Positions 7,891 through 15,576 of a stretch of 64,000 nt of DNA are shown here, piece by piece. Below the pieces are notes generated by a model, which saw nothing but the letters and a program-made list of their open reading frames with translations, was not told where the DNA came from and ran no database searches. Where the stretch lies: contig QXPY01000013.1 of the NCBI GenBank assembly GCA_003583745.1, positions 62,001-126,000 on the forward strand. Reading direction: 5' to 3'. Position 1 is the first letter of the stretch, and each line of letters begins with the position of its first letter. The position numbers and the translations under genes were made by a program. This DNA is from Rhodocyclales bacterium GT-UBC (GTDB taxonomy: Bacteria; Pseudomonadota; Gammaproteobacteria; Burkholderiales; Rhodocyclaceae).

Positions 7891-9865
7891 AACCGAGGTG
7901 GATGTGACTACGCAAACGGAGCAAAAAAACGTGGAGCCTGTCGAAATGTCCTTGCGTCAGGAAGGGCGCCGGCGGGTGGCCGGCAATACCTTGGCTTTCC
8001 TGAAGAATCACGCGCCGTTCAACAAGATGAAGGCCGAGGCGCTGCAGTTCTTCGCCGACAAGGCGCAACTGGTCTTTCATCCCGCCGGTAGCGAGATTGT
8101 CGGGCCGGCGGCCGGCAATGTCCGTTACTTCTACCTGATCGAGTCGGGCAAGGTGCAGGCGCGCCAGGCCGGCGAGGTGACGGTGACGGAATATTCCATC
8201 CTCAGCCTCGGGGCCGGGGAGAGTTTCCCGATCGGGGCGGTGACAGCCGGGCGTCCTTCGACCAATCTCTACACCGCGGTCGATGACGTTTTCTGCTACC
8301 AGCTGCCGGCCGAGGATTTCCTGAAGCTGATGGCGAGTAGCCCCGAATTCAATCTCTTCTGCACCCAATACATCGCCAGTCTGCTCGACCAGTCGCGGCG
8401 ACAGCTGCAGCTGCAGTTTGCCCAGCGGGCCAGCGAGCAACAGACGCTGAATTCGCCGCTGGCCGGCATCGGTTCCCGCTCTCCGGTATCGGTAACGCCG
8501 GAAACGCCCGTGCGTCGAGCGCTCGAAACGATGTCGCAAGCCGGGGTCGGGTCGCTCGTCATCGTCGGCGAGGATCGCCGTCCGGTCGGCGTCTTTACCC
8601 GTTCCGACTTGCTCGATCGGGTGGTTTTGGCCGACCTGTCGCATAGCGCGCCGATCAGTCAGGCGATGTCGACTTCACCATTCATGCTTGAGGAGCATGC
8701 CACTGCTTACGATGCCATGCTGGCCATGGCCACCAACGGTATCCGCCATGTGTTGGTGACCGACGCCGAGGGCAAGCTGACCGGCGTGGTTTCCGAACGC
8801 GATCTGTTTGCCTTGCAACGGGTTGGTTTGCGCCAGATCCGGCAGTCGATCGAAGGGGCGCATGATGTCGCCTCGCTGCAGCAATCGGCGGCCGATGTCC
8901 GGCAGCTGGCTTTCAACATGCTCGCCCAGGGGGTAGGAGCGGAACAGCTGACCCAGTTCATCTCGGCGCTGAACGATGCGCTGACCCGTCGCGTCATCCA
9001 GCTCAATCTCGAACGCCACAATTTCGATGGCATCGAATGGGCATGGCTGGCCTTCGGTTCGGAAGGCCGCGACGAGCAGACTTTCAGCACCGACCAGGAT
9101 AACGGCATCGTCTTCGTCTGCAACGATGCTGCCGCACTCGATGCGATGCGCCAGCGTTTCCTCAACTTTGCGCTGGGCGTGAACCAGGATTTGGATCGTT
9201 GCGGCTTCCCGTTGTGCAAGGGCAACATCATGGCGAGCAATCCGCAGTGGTGCCTGACGCTGGAAGAATGGAAGGACCAGTTCGCCAGCTGGGTGCGCGT
9301 GCCGCAGCCGGAAGCCCTGCTCAATGCGACGATTTTCTTCGACTTCCGGCCCTTGTTCGGCAAGGCTGAGCTGGCCGAGGCGATGCGCCGCCATCTGCTG
9401 GCGCAGACTTCATCGAGCCCGATGTTCCTGCGGGCGATGGCCCACAATGCGCTCGATGTCGAACCGCCGCTCGGCAAGATTCGCGACTTTCTGACCGATC
9501 TCGAGCCGGACCAGCCGGGCAAGATCGATCTGAAGAAATACGGTTCGCGCATCTTCGTCGATGTGGCGCGGATCTATGCACTGGCGACCGGGGTACACAA
9601 CACCAATTCTGTGCAGCGTCTGCGTCTGGCGGCAAAACGTCTGTCGATCCGCGACGACGAGGTCAATGCCATTCTCGAAGGCCTCGACTTCATTCAACTC
9701 TTGCGCCTGCAGCATCAATATCTCGAGGGCGAGCCGGGCAAGCAGGGCGACAACTTGATCAATCCGGATAGCCTGAACGAGCTGGACCGCCGTATCCTGA
9801 AGGAGTCCTTCCGTCAGGCACGCAAGATCCAGACGCGTCTCAAGCTCGACTACCAGGTGAATTGA
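7880..9865 (+). CDS. cNMP-binding/CBS-pair/DUF294 nucleotidyltransferase
   Basis: 661 residues: a cyclic-nucleotide-binding-like beta-barrel (~35-165), a CBS pair (~190-310) likely to sense adenine nucleotides, a GlnD-like nucleotidyltransferase with GSEGRDEQTF...TDQDNG (Gly393; Asp405, Asp407), and the DUF294 substrate-binding C-terminus. ATG lies inside the 3' end of the upstream paralogue, so the two are translationally coupled. CBS domains commonly read AMP/ATP charge; an enzyme downstream of acs, which makes AMP, could thus report flux. That functional link is inference; the domain assignment is clear. Confidence 0.9.
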   Translation: MYSETEVDVTTQTEQKNVEPVEMSLRQEGRRRVAGNTLAFLKNHAPFNKMKAEALQFFADKAQLVFHPAGSEIVGPAAGNVRYFYLIESGKVQARQAGEVTVTEYSILSLGAGESFPIGAVTAGRPSTNLYTAVDDVFCYQLPAEDFLKLMASSPEFNLFCTQYIASLLDQSRRQLQLQFAQRASEQQTLNSPLAGIGSRSPVSVTPETPVRRALETMSQAGVGSLVIVGEDRRPVGVFTRSDLLDRVVLADLSHSAPISQAMSTSPFMLEEHATAYDAMLAMATNGIRHVLVTDAEGKLTGVVSERDLFALQRVGLRQIRQSIEGAHDVASLQQSAADVRQLAFNMLAQGVGAEQLTQFISALNDALTRRVIQLNLERHNFDGIEWAWLAFGSEGRDEQTFSTDQDNGIVFVCNDAAALDAMRQRFLNFALGVNQDLDRCGFPLCKGNIMASNPQWCLTLEEWKDQFASWVRVPQPEALLNATIFFDFRPLFGKAELAEAMRRHLLAQTSSSPMFLRAMAHNALDVEPPLGKIRDFLTDLEPDQPGKIDLKKYGSRIFVDVARIYALATGVHNTNSVQRLRLAAKRLSIRDDEVNAILEGLDFIQLLRLQHQYLEGEPGKQGDNLINPDSLNELDRRILKESFRQARKIQTRLKLDYQVN

Positions 9866-9867
9866 CG

Positions 9868-10533
9868 ATGTTCGGACTCAAGCACTTTCTCTCCCGTCCG
9901 GGCAGCAAGCTGTCGCCCGACGTGCAGGATGCGGTGGAGGCCTGGCGGGCCAGCCCGCCACCGCAACTCGACGATGCGCATTTCCATGTCCGCTATGTCG
10001 TGATCGATATCGTCTCCAGCGGCCTGCGCCCGGACAGCGATACCTTGCTGGGCATTGCCGCGGTGGGGGTGCAGCAGGCCGGCATGGTGGTGCCGGAGGA
10101 CGCCTTCTATCTCGACTTCGCCAGCCTGGCTGGCGATAGCGATGCGGCGGACCGGCAATTGCTGGCCTTCCTGCAGTTCCTGGCCAAGGCACCGCTGGTG
10201 ACCTACCACGTGCCTTATGTCGGCGGTTTTCTGCAGCGGGCGTACAAAGAGAGCCTGGGTATCGACTTCCAGCCGCAATGGGTCGATCTGGCCTGGCTGC
10301 TGCCCTCTTTGTTCGAGGAAAAATCGCATACGCCGCAGCCGCTCGATCACTGGCTGGAGTTGTTCGGGCTGGGTGGCAGCAGCGAGGGGCGGCGCGACGC
10401 AATGGACAATACTTTGCTGCTGGCGCGCATTTTCCAGATGCTGTTGGTCCGTGCCACCGGCAAGGCCATCGATACGGCTGCCCGTCTGGTCGCCGAGTCG
10501 CAGGCCAGTAGTTTCCTGCGCCGGCATCACTGA
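9868..10533 (+). CDS. Degenerate DnaQ-fold (3'-5' exonuclease-like) protein
   Basis: 221 residues with the overall fold pattern of DEDDh exonucleases but without the catalytic residues. ExoI reads VVIDIVSSGL, where Asp47 is kept but the Glu two positions on is Val; ExoII reads TYHVPYVGGFL where family members have an N-x-x-x-D core; ExoIII reads GRRDAMDNTL with the active-site His replaced. It is probably a non-catalytic binding module. A TTG two codons earlier overlaps the previous stop, but ATG 9868 is the likelier start. It sits between the CBS-nucleotidyltransferase and the symporter genes, all co-directional. Confidence 0.8.
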   Translation: MFGLKHFLSRPGSKLSPDVQDAVEAWRASPPPQLDDAHFHVRYVVIDIVSSGLRPDSDTLLGIAAVGVQQAGMVVPEDAFYLDFASLAGDSDAADRQLLAFLQFLAKAPLVTYHVPYVGGFLQRAYKESLGIDFQPQWVDLAWLLPSLFEEKSHTPQPLDHWLELFGLGGSSEGRRDAMDNTLLLARIFQMLLVRATGKAIDTAARLVAESQASSFLRRHH

Positions 10534-10539
10534 GATCCG

Positions 10540-12576
10540 ATGGGCTCGCTGACCCGCCTGCAACGTTACTACCTGTATTACACAGGTTGTTTCCTGCTTT
10601 TCATCGGTGCCTTGGCCGTGCTCGAAGAACATGGCATGCCGCCGCGCTGGATCGGCTATGCCTTCCTGTTCTTCACCATCTCGATGTACGCCCTGATCGG
10701 CATCATGAGCCGTACTTCGGACGTTTCCGAGTATTACGTCGCCGGGCGGCGGGTTCCCGCCTTCTTCAACGGCATGGCGACCGGCGCCGACTGGATGAGC
10801 GCCGCTTCCTTCATCGGCCTGGCCGGTACGCTCTATCTGTCCGGGCACCAGGGGCTGGCGTTCGTCATCGGCTGGACTGGTGGTTTCGTGCTGGTTGCCT
10901 TGTTGCTGGCGCCATACCTGCGCCGCTTTGGCGAGTACACAATTCCCGATTTCCTGGGGGCGCGCTACGGCGGTAATGCCATCCGCCTGGTGGCTGTGGC
11001 GGCAACGATTCTGGCTTCCTTCGTTTATGTCGTGGCCCAGATCTATGGCGTCGGTGTGATCACCAGTCGCTTCGTCAGCTTGCAATTCGAGATCGGCGTT
11101 TTTGTCGGGCTGGCCGGTATTCTGGTCTGCTCGTTTCTGGGCGGCATGCGGGCTGTGACCTGGACGCAGGTGGCGCAGTACGTCATTCTGATCATCGCCT
11201 ACGTGACACCGGTCGCCATCCTGTCCTACAAGGTAACGGGCAATCCCGTGCCGCAAGTGGTCTATGGCCAGGTCCTGAAAGAAGTTGGGCGTCTCGAGGA
11301 GGCATTGTTCGATACGCCGGCTGAAATCGAGGTGCGTCGGCTGTTTCGCGAACGGGCCGATCTCTATGCCCAGAAAATCATGCAGTTGCCGACCTCCCTG
11401 CGTCTGGAGCGTGAGCAGATTTCATCGCAGATCAACGATCTTAAAGCCAGCGATGCCCAGATGAAAGACATCGTCAGTCTCGAAAAACTGCGTCGGGAAA
11501 TGCCGCATGACACCGAGCAGGCCAAAGGTCGCTGGGAGGCGGCGATGTTTTCGTCGGTCGAGCGGGCAACGCCGATGATTCATCACGCCGAGGCTTTTCC
11601 GGGTAATGACGAGGAAGAACAAAACATCCAACGTATCAATTTCCTGGCTCTGATATTTTGTCTGACCATCGGTACGGCAGCGCTGCCCCATGTGCTGACC
11701 CGCTATTACACGACGCCGACCGTCAGCCAGGCGCGCGACTCCGTTTTCTGGTCCCTGCTTTTTATCCTCTTGCTTTACATCACTGCGCCAGCCTACGCGG
11801 TATTCGCCAAATATGAGGTGCTGACCCATCTGGCTGAAATTCCCATCGCCAAATTGCCAGGCTGGGTGGCTGCCTGGACCAAGGTCGGCCTGGTCAGTAT
11901 CGAGGATATCAACGGCGACGGCATACTGCAGTTGGCCGAATTGTCGATGAACCCGGATGTAATTGTTCTGGCGACGCCGGAGATTGCCGGCATGCCCTAT
12001 GTCGTTTCCGGTCTGGTTGCGGCCGGCGCCTTGGCTGCTGCCTTGTCCACCGCCGATGGCTTGTTGCTCACCATCACGACTTCTCTTTCCCATGACGTTT
12101 ATTACCGGATCGTGCGGCCGGATGCCTCGACCCAGTTCCGCTTGGTCATATCAAAGTCGCTCCTGCTGGTGGTGGCTGTCCTGGCGGCCACAGTGGCGGC
12201 ACAAAAGCCCGGTACGATTCTTTCGATGGTGGCCTGGGCCTTTTCGATTGCTGGTTCGGCTTTCTTCCCTGCGCTGGTCCTCGGCATATTCTGGCAACGG
12301 GCAACCCGGGCGGGCGCCCTGGCAGGCATGGCAGTCGGTTCTTTACTGAGTATCTACTACATTTTGCGAGTCGAATTCGACAGCATTCCCCTCCTCGGAA
12401 TCAGCGGTTTCAATATGCAGCCCTGGTTCCACGTTCAATCCACCGCAGCCGGCCTGTTTGGCGTCTTAGCCGGATTCGTGACGATCGTCGCGGTCAGTTT
12501 GCTGACGCGACCGGATGCTACCGCTCCGAATTTTCTCGGGGGAATCCGTCTTAGTGGAAAGAAGGATGTGTCATGA
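10540..12576 (+). CDS. Sodium:solute (acetate/carboxylate-type) symporter, large subunit
   Basis: 678 residues of the SSS family, closest by layout to the VC_2705/ActP-like group. About 12-13 TM segments are visible, with YYVAGRRVPAFFNGMATGADWMS typical of this branch. A polar insertion of roughly 110 residues (about 235-350) interrupts the membrane core, as is usual in VC_2705-type proteins. The stop overlaps the start of the DUF4212 small subunit (ATGA). Beside acsA and the sensor operon, acetate or a related short carboxylate is the most likely substrate. The start lies six bases after the preceding stop. Confidence 0.9.
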   Translation: MGSLTRLQRYYLYYTGCFLLFIGALAVLEEHGMPPRWIGYAFLFFTISMYALIGIMSRTSDVSEYYVAGRRVPAFFNGMATGADWMSAASFIGLAGTLYLSGHQGLAFVIGWTGGFVLVALLLAPYLRRFGEYTIPDFLGARYGGNAIRLVAVAATILASFVYVVAQIYGVGVITSRFVSLQFEIGVFVGLAGILVCSFLGGMRAVTWTQVAQYVILIIAYVTPVAILSYKVTGNPVPQVVYGQVLKEVGRLEEALFDTPAEIEVRRLFRERADLYAQKIMQLPTSLRLEREQISSQINDLKASDAQMKDIVSLEKLRREMPHDTEQAKGRWEAAMFSSVERATPMIHHAEAFPGNDEEEQNIQRINFLALIFCLTIGTAALPHVLTRYYTTPTVSQARDSVFWSLLFILLLYITAPAYAVFAKYEVLTHLAEIPIAKLPGWVAAWTKVGLVSIEDINGDGILQLAELSMNPDVIVLATPEIAGMPYVVSGLVAAGALAAALSTADGLLLTITTSLSHDVYYRIVRPDASTQFRLVISKSLLLVVAVLAATVAAQKPGTILSMVAWAFSIAGSAFFPALVLGIFWQRATRAGALAGMAVGSLLSIYYILRVEFDSIPLLGISGFNMQPWFHVQSTAAGLFGVLAGFVTIVAVSLLTRPDATAPNFLGGIRLSGKKDVS

Positions 12577-12836
12577 AATCCGGGGCCAGGATCAATAGCG
12601 ATGAATATTGGCGCAAGACGAAAAGGCTCACCTGGTGGCTGCTCTCGATCTGGGTGTTGGCTACTTTTGTCATGAATTGGTTTGCCCGGGAGCTCAATGC
12701 CTACGTATTTCTCGATTTCCCACTCGCCTTCTACATGGATGCCCAGGGGTTGCTGATCATCTATCTGGCGATCATCTGGTTCTACAACCGGCGAATGCGC
12801 CAACTCGATGCCGAGTACGGTATCGATGACGAGTAG
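12573..12836 (+). CDS. DUF4212 symporter small subunit
   Basis: 87 residues with the DUF4212 (TIGR03647) pattern: an N-terminal YWRKTKRLTWWLL stretch, two TM helices (about 24-42 and 52-72) separated by a short loop, and the family end FYNRRMRQLDAEYGIDDE. It overlaps the symporter gene by four bases. Such subunits accompany VC_2705-type symporters and are thought to assist their assembly or function. Confidence 0.92.
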   Translation: MKSGARINSDEYWRKTKRLTWWLLSIWVLATFVMNWFARELNAYVFLDFPLAFYMDAQGLLIIYLAIIWFYNRRMRQLDAEYGIDDE

Positions 12837-12845
12837 GGCGCTACG

Positions 12846-13115
12846 ATGTGGTTGTTTCTGATCGGAGCTTTTCGCTCCGTCATCGAAATGCTCGGGCTAT
12901 GCCTGATTGCGCAGGGAGTATTGGCCTTGATCAGTGGTACCGGGCGCCAGCGGAATCCGATTTATCGCCTGTTTGACCTGATTACCTCTGGCCCCTTGTT
13001 TTTCTTGGGAAAAGTACTGCCATCCGGCTTGTCGGTGCGTGCGGTTGGCATAATTTGTTTCGTTCTCCTGCTTTTTCTTTGGCTCGGATTGGCATGGATA
13101 CGAAAATTTAATTGA
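12846..13115 (+). CDS. Small membrane protein, possibly YggT-like
   Basis: 89 residues with two hydrophobic segments (about 3-30 and 63-85). The intervening RNPIYRLFDLITSGPL resembles the signature of YggT-family proteins, but the match is short and the protein could be a distinct symporter accessory. It starts 9 bases after the DUF4212 stop and is the last gene of the operon, ending where the tRNA promoter begins. Confidence 0.7.
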   Translation: MWLFLIGAFRSVIEMLGLCLIAQGVLALISGTGRQRNPIYRLFDLITSGPLFFLGKVLPSGLSVRAVGIICFVLLLFLWLGLAWIRKFN

Positions 13116-13139
13116 CCTCGCGAATCTTTCTGCTAGAAT
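13112..13139 (+). promoter_or_regulatory. Promoter of tRNA-Ser
   Basis: TTGACC, a 16-base spacer and TAGAAT give a near-consensus sigma-70 promoter with initiation expected around 13146, about five bases before the mature tRNA. The -35 box overlaps the stop codon of the upstream membrane-protein gene. Confidence 0.75.
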
Positions 13140-13150
13140 GCGCGGCTCTT

Positions 13151-13241
<91 letters not shown>

Positions 13242-13359
13242 TTTGGCTTTATAAATCAATAACTTACAGTGGGTTGCTGGTTTTGTGCTGCATAAAGTAC
13301 AGCATAAAAAGTCATTGGCCGGGCACTATGCCCACATTGCAGACCGCCAACTGCAAGCG

Positions 13360-13388
13360 AAAAAGCCGACCATGTGTCGGTTTTTTTT
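13360..13388 (+). terminator. Rho-independent terminator after tRNA-Ser
   Basis: AAAAAGCCGAC, loop CATGT, GTCGG, then eight T. It would stop rightward transcription from the tRNA promoter before the leftward element genes, replacing the native terminator displaced by integration. Confidence 0.75.
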
Positions 13389-13431
13389 CGTCTGTCTGTG
13401 ATGGCTATCGGCTTGGACGCCGTGCATTAAC

Positions 13432-13456
13432 AAAAAAAACCCGGCGCTAGGCCGGG
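13432..13456 (-). terminator. Rho-independent terminator of the element's leftward operon
   Basis: On the minus strand CCCGGC, loop CTAGC, GCCGGG, followed by eight T. It lies 31 bases after the stop of the last element gene. Confidence 0.8.
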
Positions 13457-13486
13457 CAAAAGTCCCAATGGCACTTATTGGGTTCG

Positions 13487-14167
13487 TTAAATTTCGACGC
13501 GCCGCGAAACCTGTTCGGCCAATGCCGCATTGAAGAAGAAGCGGCCAACATTGCGAATAACGGATTGGTATTTCTTCGGCATGTCGCGAAGCAGGTGCCC
13601 CGTTACAAAGTCCGAATAAATATCGGGGTAGTGTTGTTGCAATGCTTCGTACTTCAGCGTTTCGCAAACGTCTGAATTGATGTTCAGGAGAAAATCGGGG
13701 CTATGCCAAATTACGGCGGCAACGTCTTCGCTCCGTTCCATCTGCTTGCGAATGTTCGTCAAGCCTTCGGGGGTCTTTGCCTGTTCGGCAATCCATCGCC
13801 GAATTTCACTGTTCAAGGCGTCATGGCCGGGGCGTGGAGCAAAGTTGCTATCAGCGCGCGCCTGTGCGTTCTCAATCATCATTTCCGACTGACGCGCGAT
13901 ACCGTTTGCCGACGATTGAAGCGTTTCAATAGTGCGGTTTGCCAGTTCGCGCGCTGCTGCGTGCTGTTGAACGGGGGTTCTCGTCGGATCGTTCGCCAGT
14001 GCGGCAACCTTGCCAACTGCGTTACGAAGTTCGATTTGTGCCTTTGTCATATGTACCCCAGCCGCCGGGAACGCTTCGGCGTCGCCAAGTAGTGCTCGGC
14101 TTCCTGTTTCGGTGGATGCCATGCCAAGGAAACGTTGGCTGTCTTCGGTGTTGACTAGGTAAGTCAC
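13487..14167 (-). CDS. Unknown element protein (226 aa)
   Basis: I do not recognise a family. The protein is soluble and rich in Ala, Arg and Glu. A helical, probably coiled-coil central part (~40-110; KAQIELRNAVGKVAALANDP) is followed by a folded C-terminal half containing WHSPDFLLNINSDVCETLKYEAL. No signal peptide, TM segment or catalytic signature is visible. It is the last gene of the element's leftward array, ending just before a terminator, which is a typical cargo or late-gene position. Confidence 0.65.
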   Translation of the reverse strand: MTYLVNTEDSQRFLGMASTETGSRALLGDAEAFPAAGVHMTKAQIELRNAVGKVAALANDPTRTPVQQHAAARELANRTIETLQSSANGIARQSEMMIENAQARADSNFAPRPGHDALNSEIRRWIAEQAKTPEGLTNIRKQMERSEDVAAVIWHSPDFLLNINSDVCETLKYEALQQHYPDIYSDFVTGHLLRDMPKKYQSVIRNVGRFFFNAALAEQVSRRVEI

Positions 14168-14224
14168 GATAAATCCTTTCAGTTGTTGGACGGGAAAATT
14201 CTTGTGTTTGTCATTTCATCCCGG

Positions 14225-14548
14225 TTATTCCCCTTTATTTGTCGATTGCTTGCCTACACTGGAAGCCTTTGCCAGCAGCGCCAATTGCTGCGCTTTCAAG
14301 CCTTCTTCCCATTCCGCCTGTGTGCCGAAGTCACAAACCAGCATGTAACGGCCCGGCAAGGGGGCTGGCTGGCCCGCTGCTGCGCTTTTGTGGGTAAGCA
14401 GATGCGGAGTTGGCCCCATGCCCTGAAGATCGCTTGCCGGGTGTTGGGCGCGGTCGGCTGGCGAGTAGAACAAAACCCGGTTTGTGCCCTGCTTGTTGCG
14501 GCGGTTTTCGAGTTTCGCCAGTCGGTTACGAAGACCAAAGCGCGCCAT
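14225..14548 (-). CDS. Unknown small element protein (107 aa)
   Basis: Basic N-terminus (MARFGLRNRLAKLENRR) with a short helical region, then a beta-rich middle (RVLFYSP, RYMLVCDFG) and a helical Ala/Lys-rich tail. Its ATG overlaps the upstream stop by one base (TAATG), so it is translated with the preceding coiled-coil protein. Small, basic, coiled pairs of this kind often lie in phage packaging regions, but no homology can be asserted from the sequence. Confidence 0.65.
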   Translation of the reverse strand: MARFGLRNRLAKLENRRNKQGTNRVLFYSPADRAQHPASDLQGMGPTPHLLTHKSAAAGQPAPLPGRYMLVCDFGTQAEWEEGLKAQQLALLAKASSVGKQSTNKGE

Positions 14549-14838
14549 TACAGCCCCCTGTTTTCGAGTGCTTCGATACGGGCTTCTAGTTCGCTATCCG
14601 ACAGAATGCGGGCCAGAATCGAAAGCATGTTTGCAAGGCGGCTTGCGTCTGATACGTCGATTCGCCCGCTACGGGCTTCGCGGTACAGCTTCGCCAACTC
14701 CTTGCCGACTTCGGTTGCATTCGAAAGCTTGGCTTTTGCGTAGGTCTTCTTACCGGCAGGCATGGGGGGGTCCCGGTCATCATCAACAGGAATGCGGGTT
14801 TGCCAGCCGCCTGTTGCCGAATTGGTATCGTTTTCCAT
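14548..14838 (-). CDS. Small helical element protein (96 aa), terminase-small-like by appearance only
   Basis: Disordered acidic N-terminus, a KKTYAKAKLSN segment, then two long helices ending in SDSELEARIEALENRGL, a typical short oligomerising coil. The ELAKLYREARSGRIDVSDASRLANML pattern resembles short coil proteins next to phage terminases, so a packaging role is possible but unproven. ATG 14838 is preferred over a TTG five codons upstream because GGATAG precedes it at suitable distance. It follows the upstream gene closely and overlaps the next by one base. Confidence 0.6.
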   Translation of the reverse strand: MENDTNSATGGWQTRIPVDDDRDPPMPAGKKTYAKAKLSNATEVGKELAKLYREARSGRIDVSDASRLANMLSILARILSDSELEARIEALENRGL

Positions 14839-14849
14839 GGGTCTATCCG

Positions 14850-15314
14850 TCAAAATTTCCAGTTCATGAAGTCATGCAATAGCTTGCTTCCTTCCAAGAT
14901 TTGATTGCGTAGCGCCATGGCTTCTTTGTATCCCTTCGAACGCTTCGAAAACTTGGCAACTTCGGCGTCAAGTTCATCAAGCAAATTGACAGCAAGCGTT
15001 ACAAGCTGCGCTTTGTTCGGGAAGAACTCGCCTTGCGCTTCGGCTTCCTTCAGCAACATGAAATGGTCGAATACAACTTGATCGTTCGGCCAAGTGCTGG
15101 CGATGTATGAAATAAGGCCGGTCGAATTAGTCAGCACGAACGGGTATAGATTTTTCAAGAATTCTTCAGCGGCTTTGAATGAGGAATTCAAGCCGTCTTT
15201 AAGTTCGCCGCGAATATGCTTGTGATGCTTGAACAGCAAACATGCGTATTGCTTCTTCGGCGTTTCGAATTTGCGCAATTCGTCAATTCGTTGCAATGTA
15301 ATTTCGTTTGTCAT
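14850..15314 (-). CDS. Unknown element protein (154 aa)
   Basis: No recognised domain. The protein is mainly helical (FKAAEEFLKNLYPFVL; LVTLAVNLLDELDAEVAKF) and moderately AT-rich in codon use. No catalytic motif or signal is evident. It is the first gene after a 262-base noncoding stretch with TTCTAA repeats and probably starts a transcription unit of four genes. Confidence 0.65.
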   Translation of the reverse strand: MTNEITLQRIDELRKFETPKKQYACLLFKHHKHIRGELKDGLNSSFKAAEEFLKNLYPFVLTNSTGLISYIASTWPNDQVVFDHFMLLKEAEAQGEFFPNKAQLVTLAVNLLDELDAEVAKFSKRSKGYKEAMALRNQILEGSKLLHDFMNWKF

Positions 15315-15437
15315 TTCAATATCCTTTCGTTGCTGTTGCCCACATTCAGCCGGTTTGCAGTTTCTGTTCCATCTAACGAGATTCTGAAAATGTCCAAAAC
15401 CCGCAATGCCTTGTCGTTAGTGGTCTTCAATCATTTT

Positions 15438-15530
15438 TTCTAATTTCTAATATTTCTAACTAATACCTTGCCGATACTTAATGCGGGGTAATAGTGGTAA
15501 ATTCGAGTTAGAAACTAAGAAGCGTTAGAA
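15438..15530. repeat. TTCTAA iteron/operator-like cluster in the element
   Basis: Inside the 262-base AT-rich gap upstream of the four-gene unit, TTCTAA occurs directly at 15438, 15445 and 15454, and inverted (TTAGAA) at 15508 and 15525. Two copies carry the extended form TTCTAAC/GTTAGAA. Lying next to the DUF3987 ATPase gene, the array could be an origin recognised by an element replication protein, or an operator. Confidence 0.5.
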
Positions 15531-15576
15531 TCTATTTAAATCAATTGGTTGAGAGTAAGAAGGCCCGTTAGCAGAG

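Noticed and set aside
9850..11256. 468-codon minus-strand frame opposite the degenerate exonuclease and symporter genes
   Set aside because: Composition typical of antisense high-GC frames; spans the boundary of two real genes.
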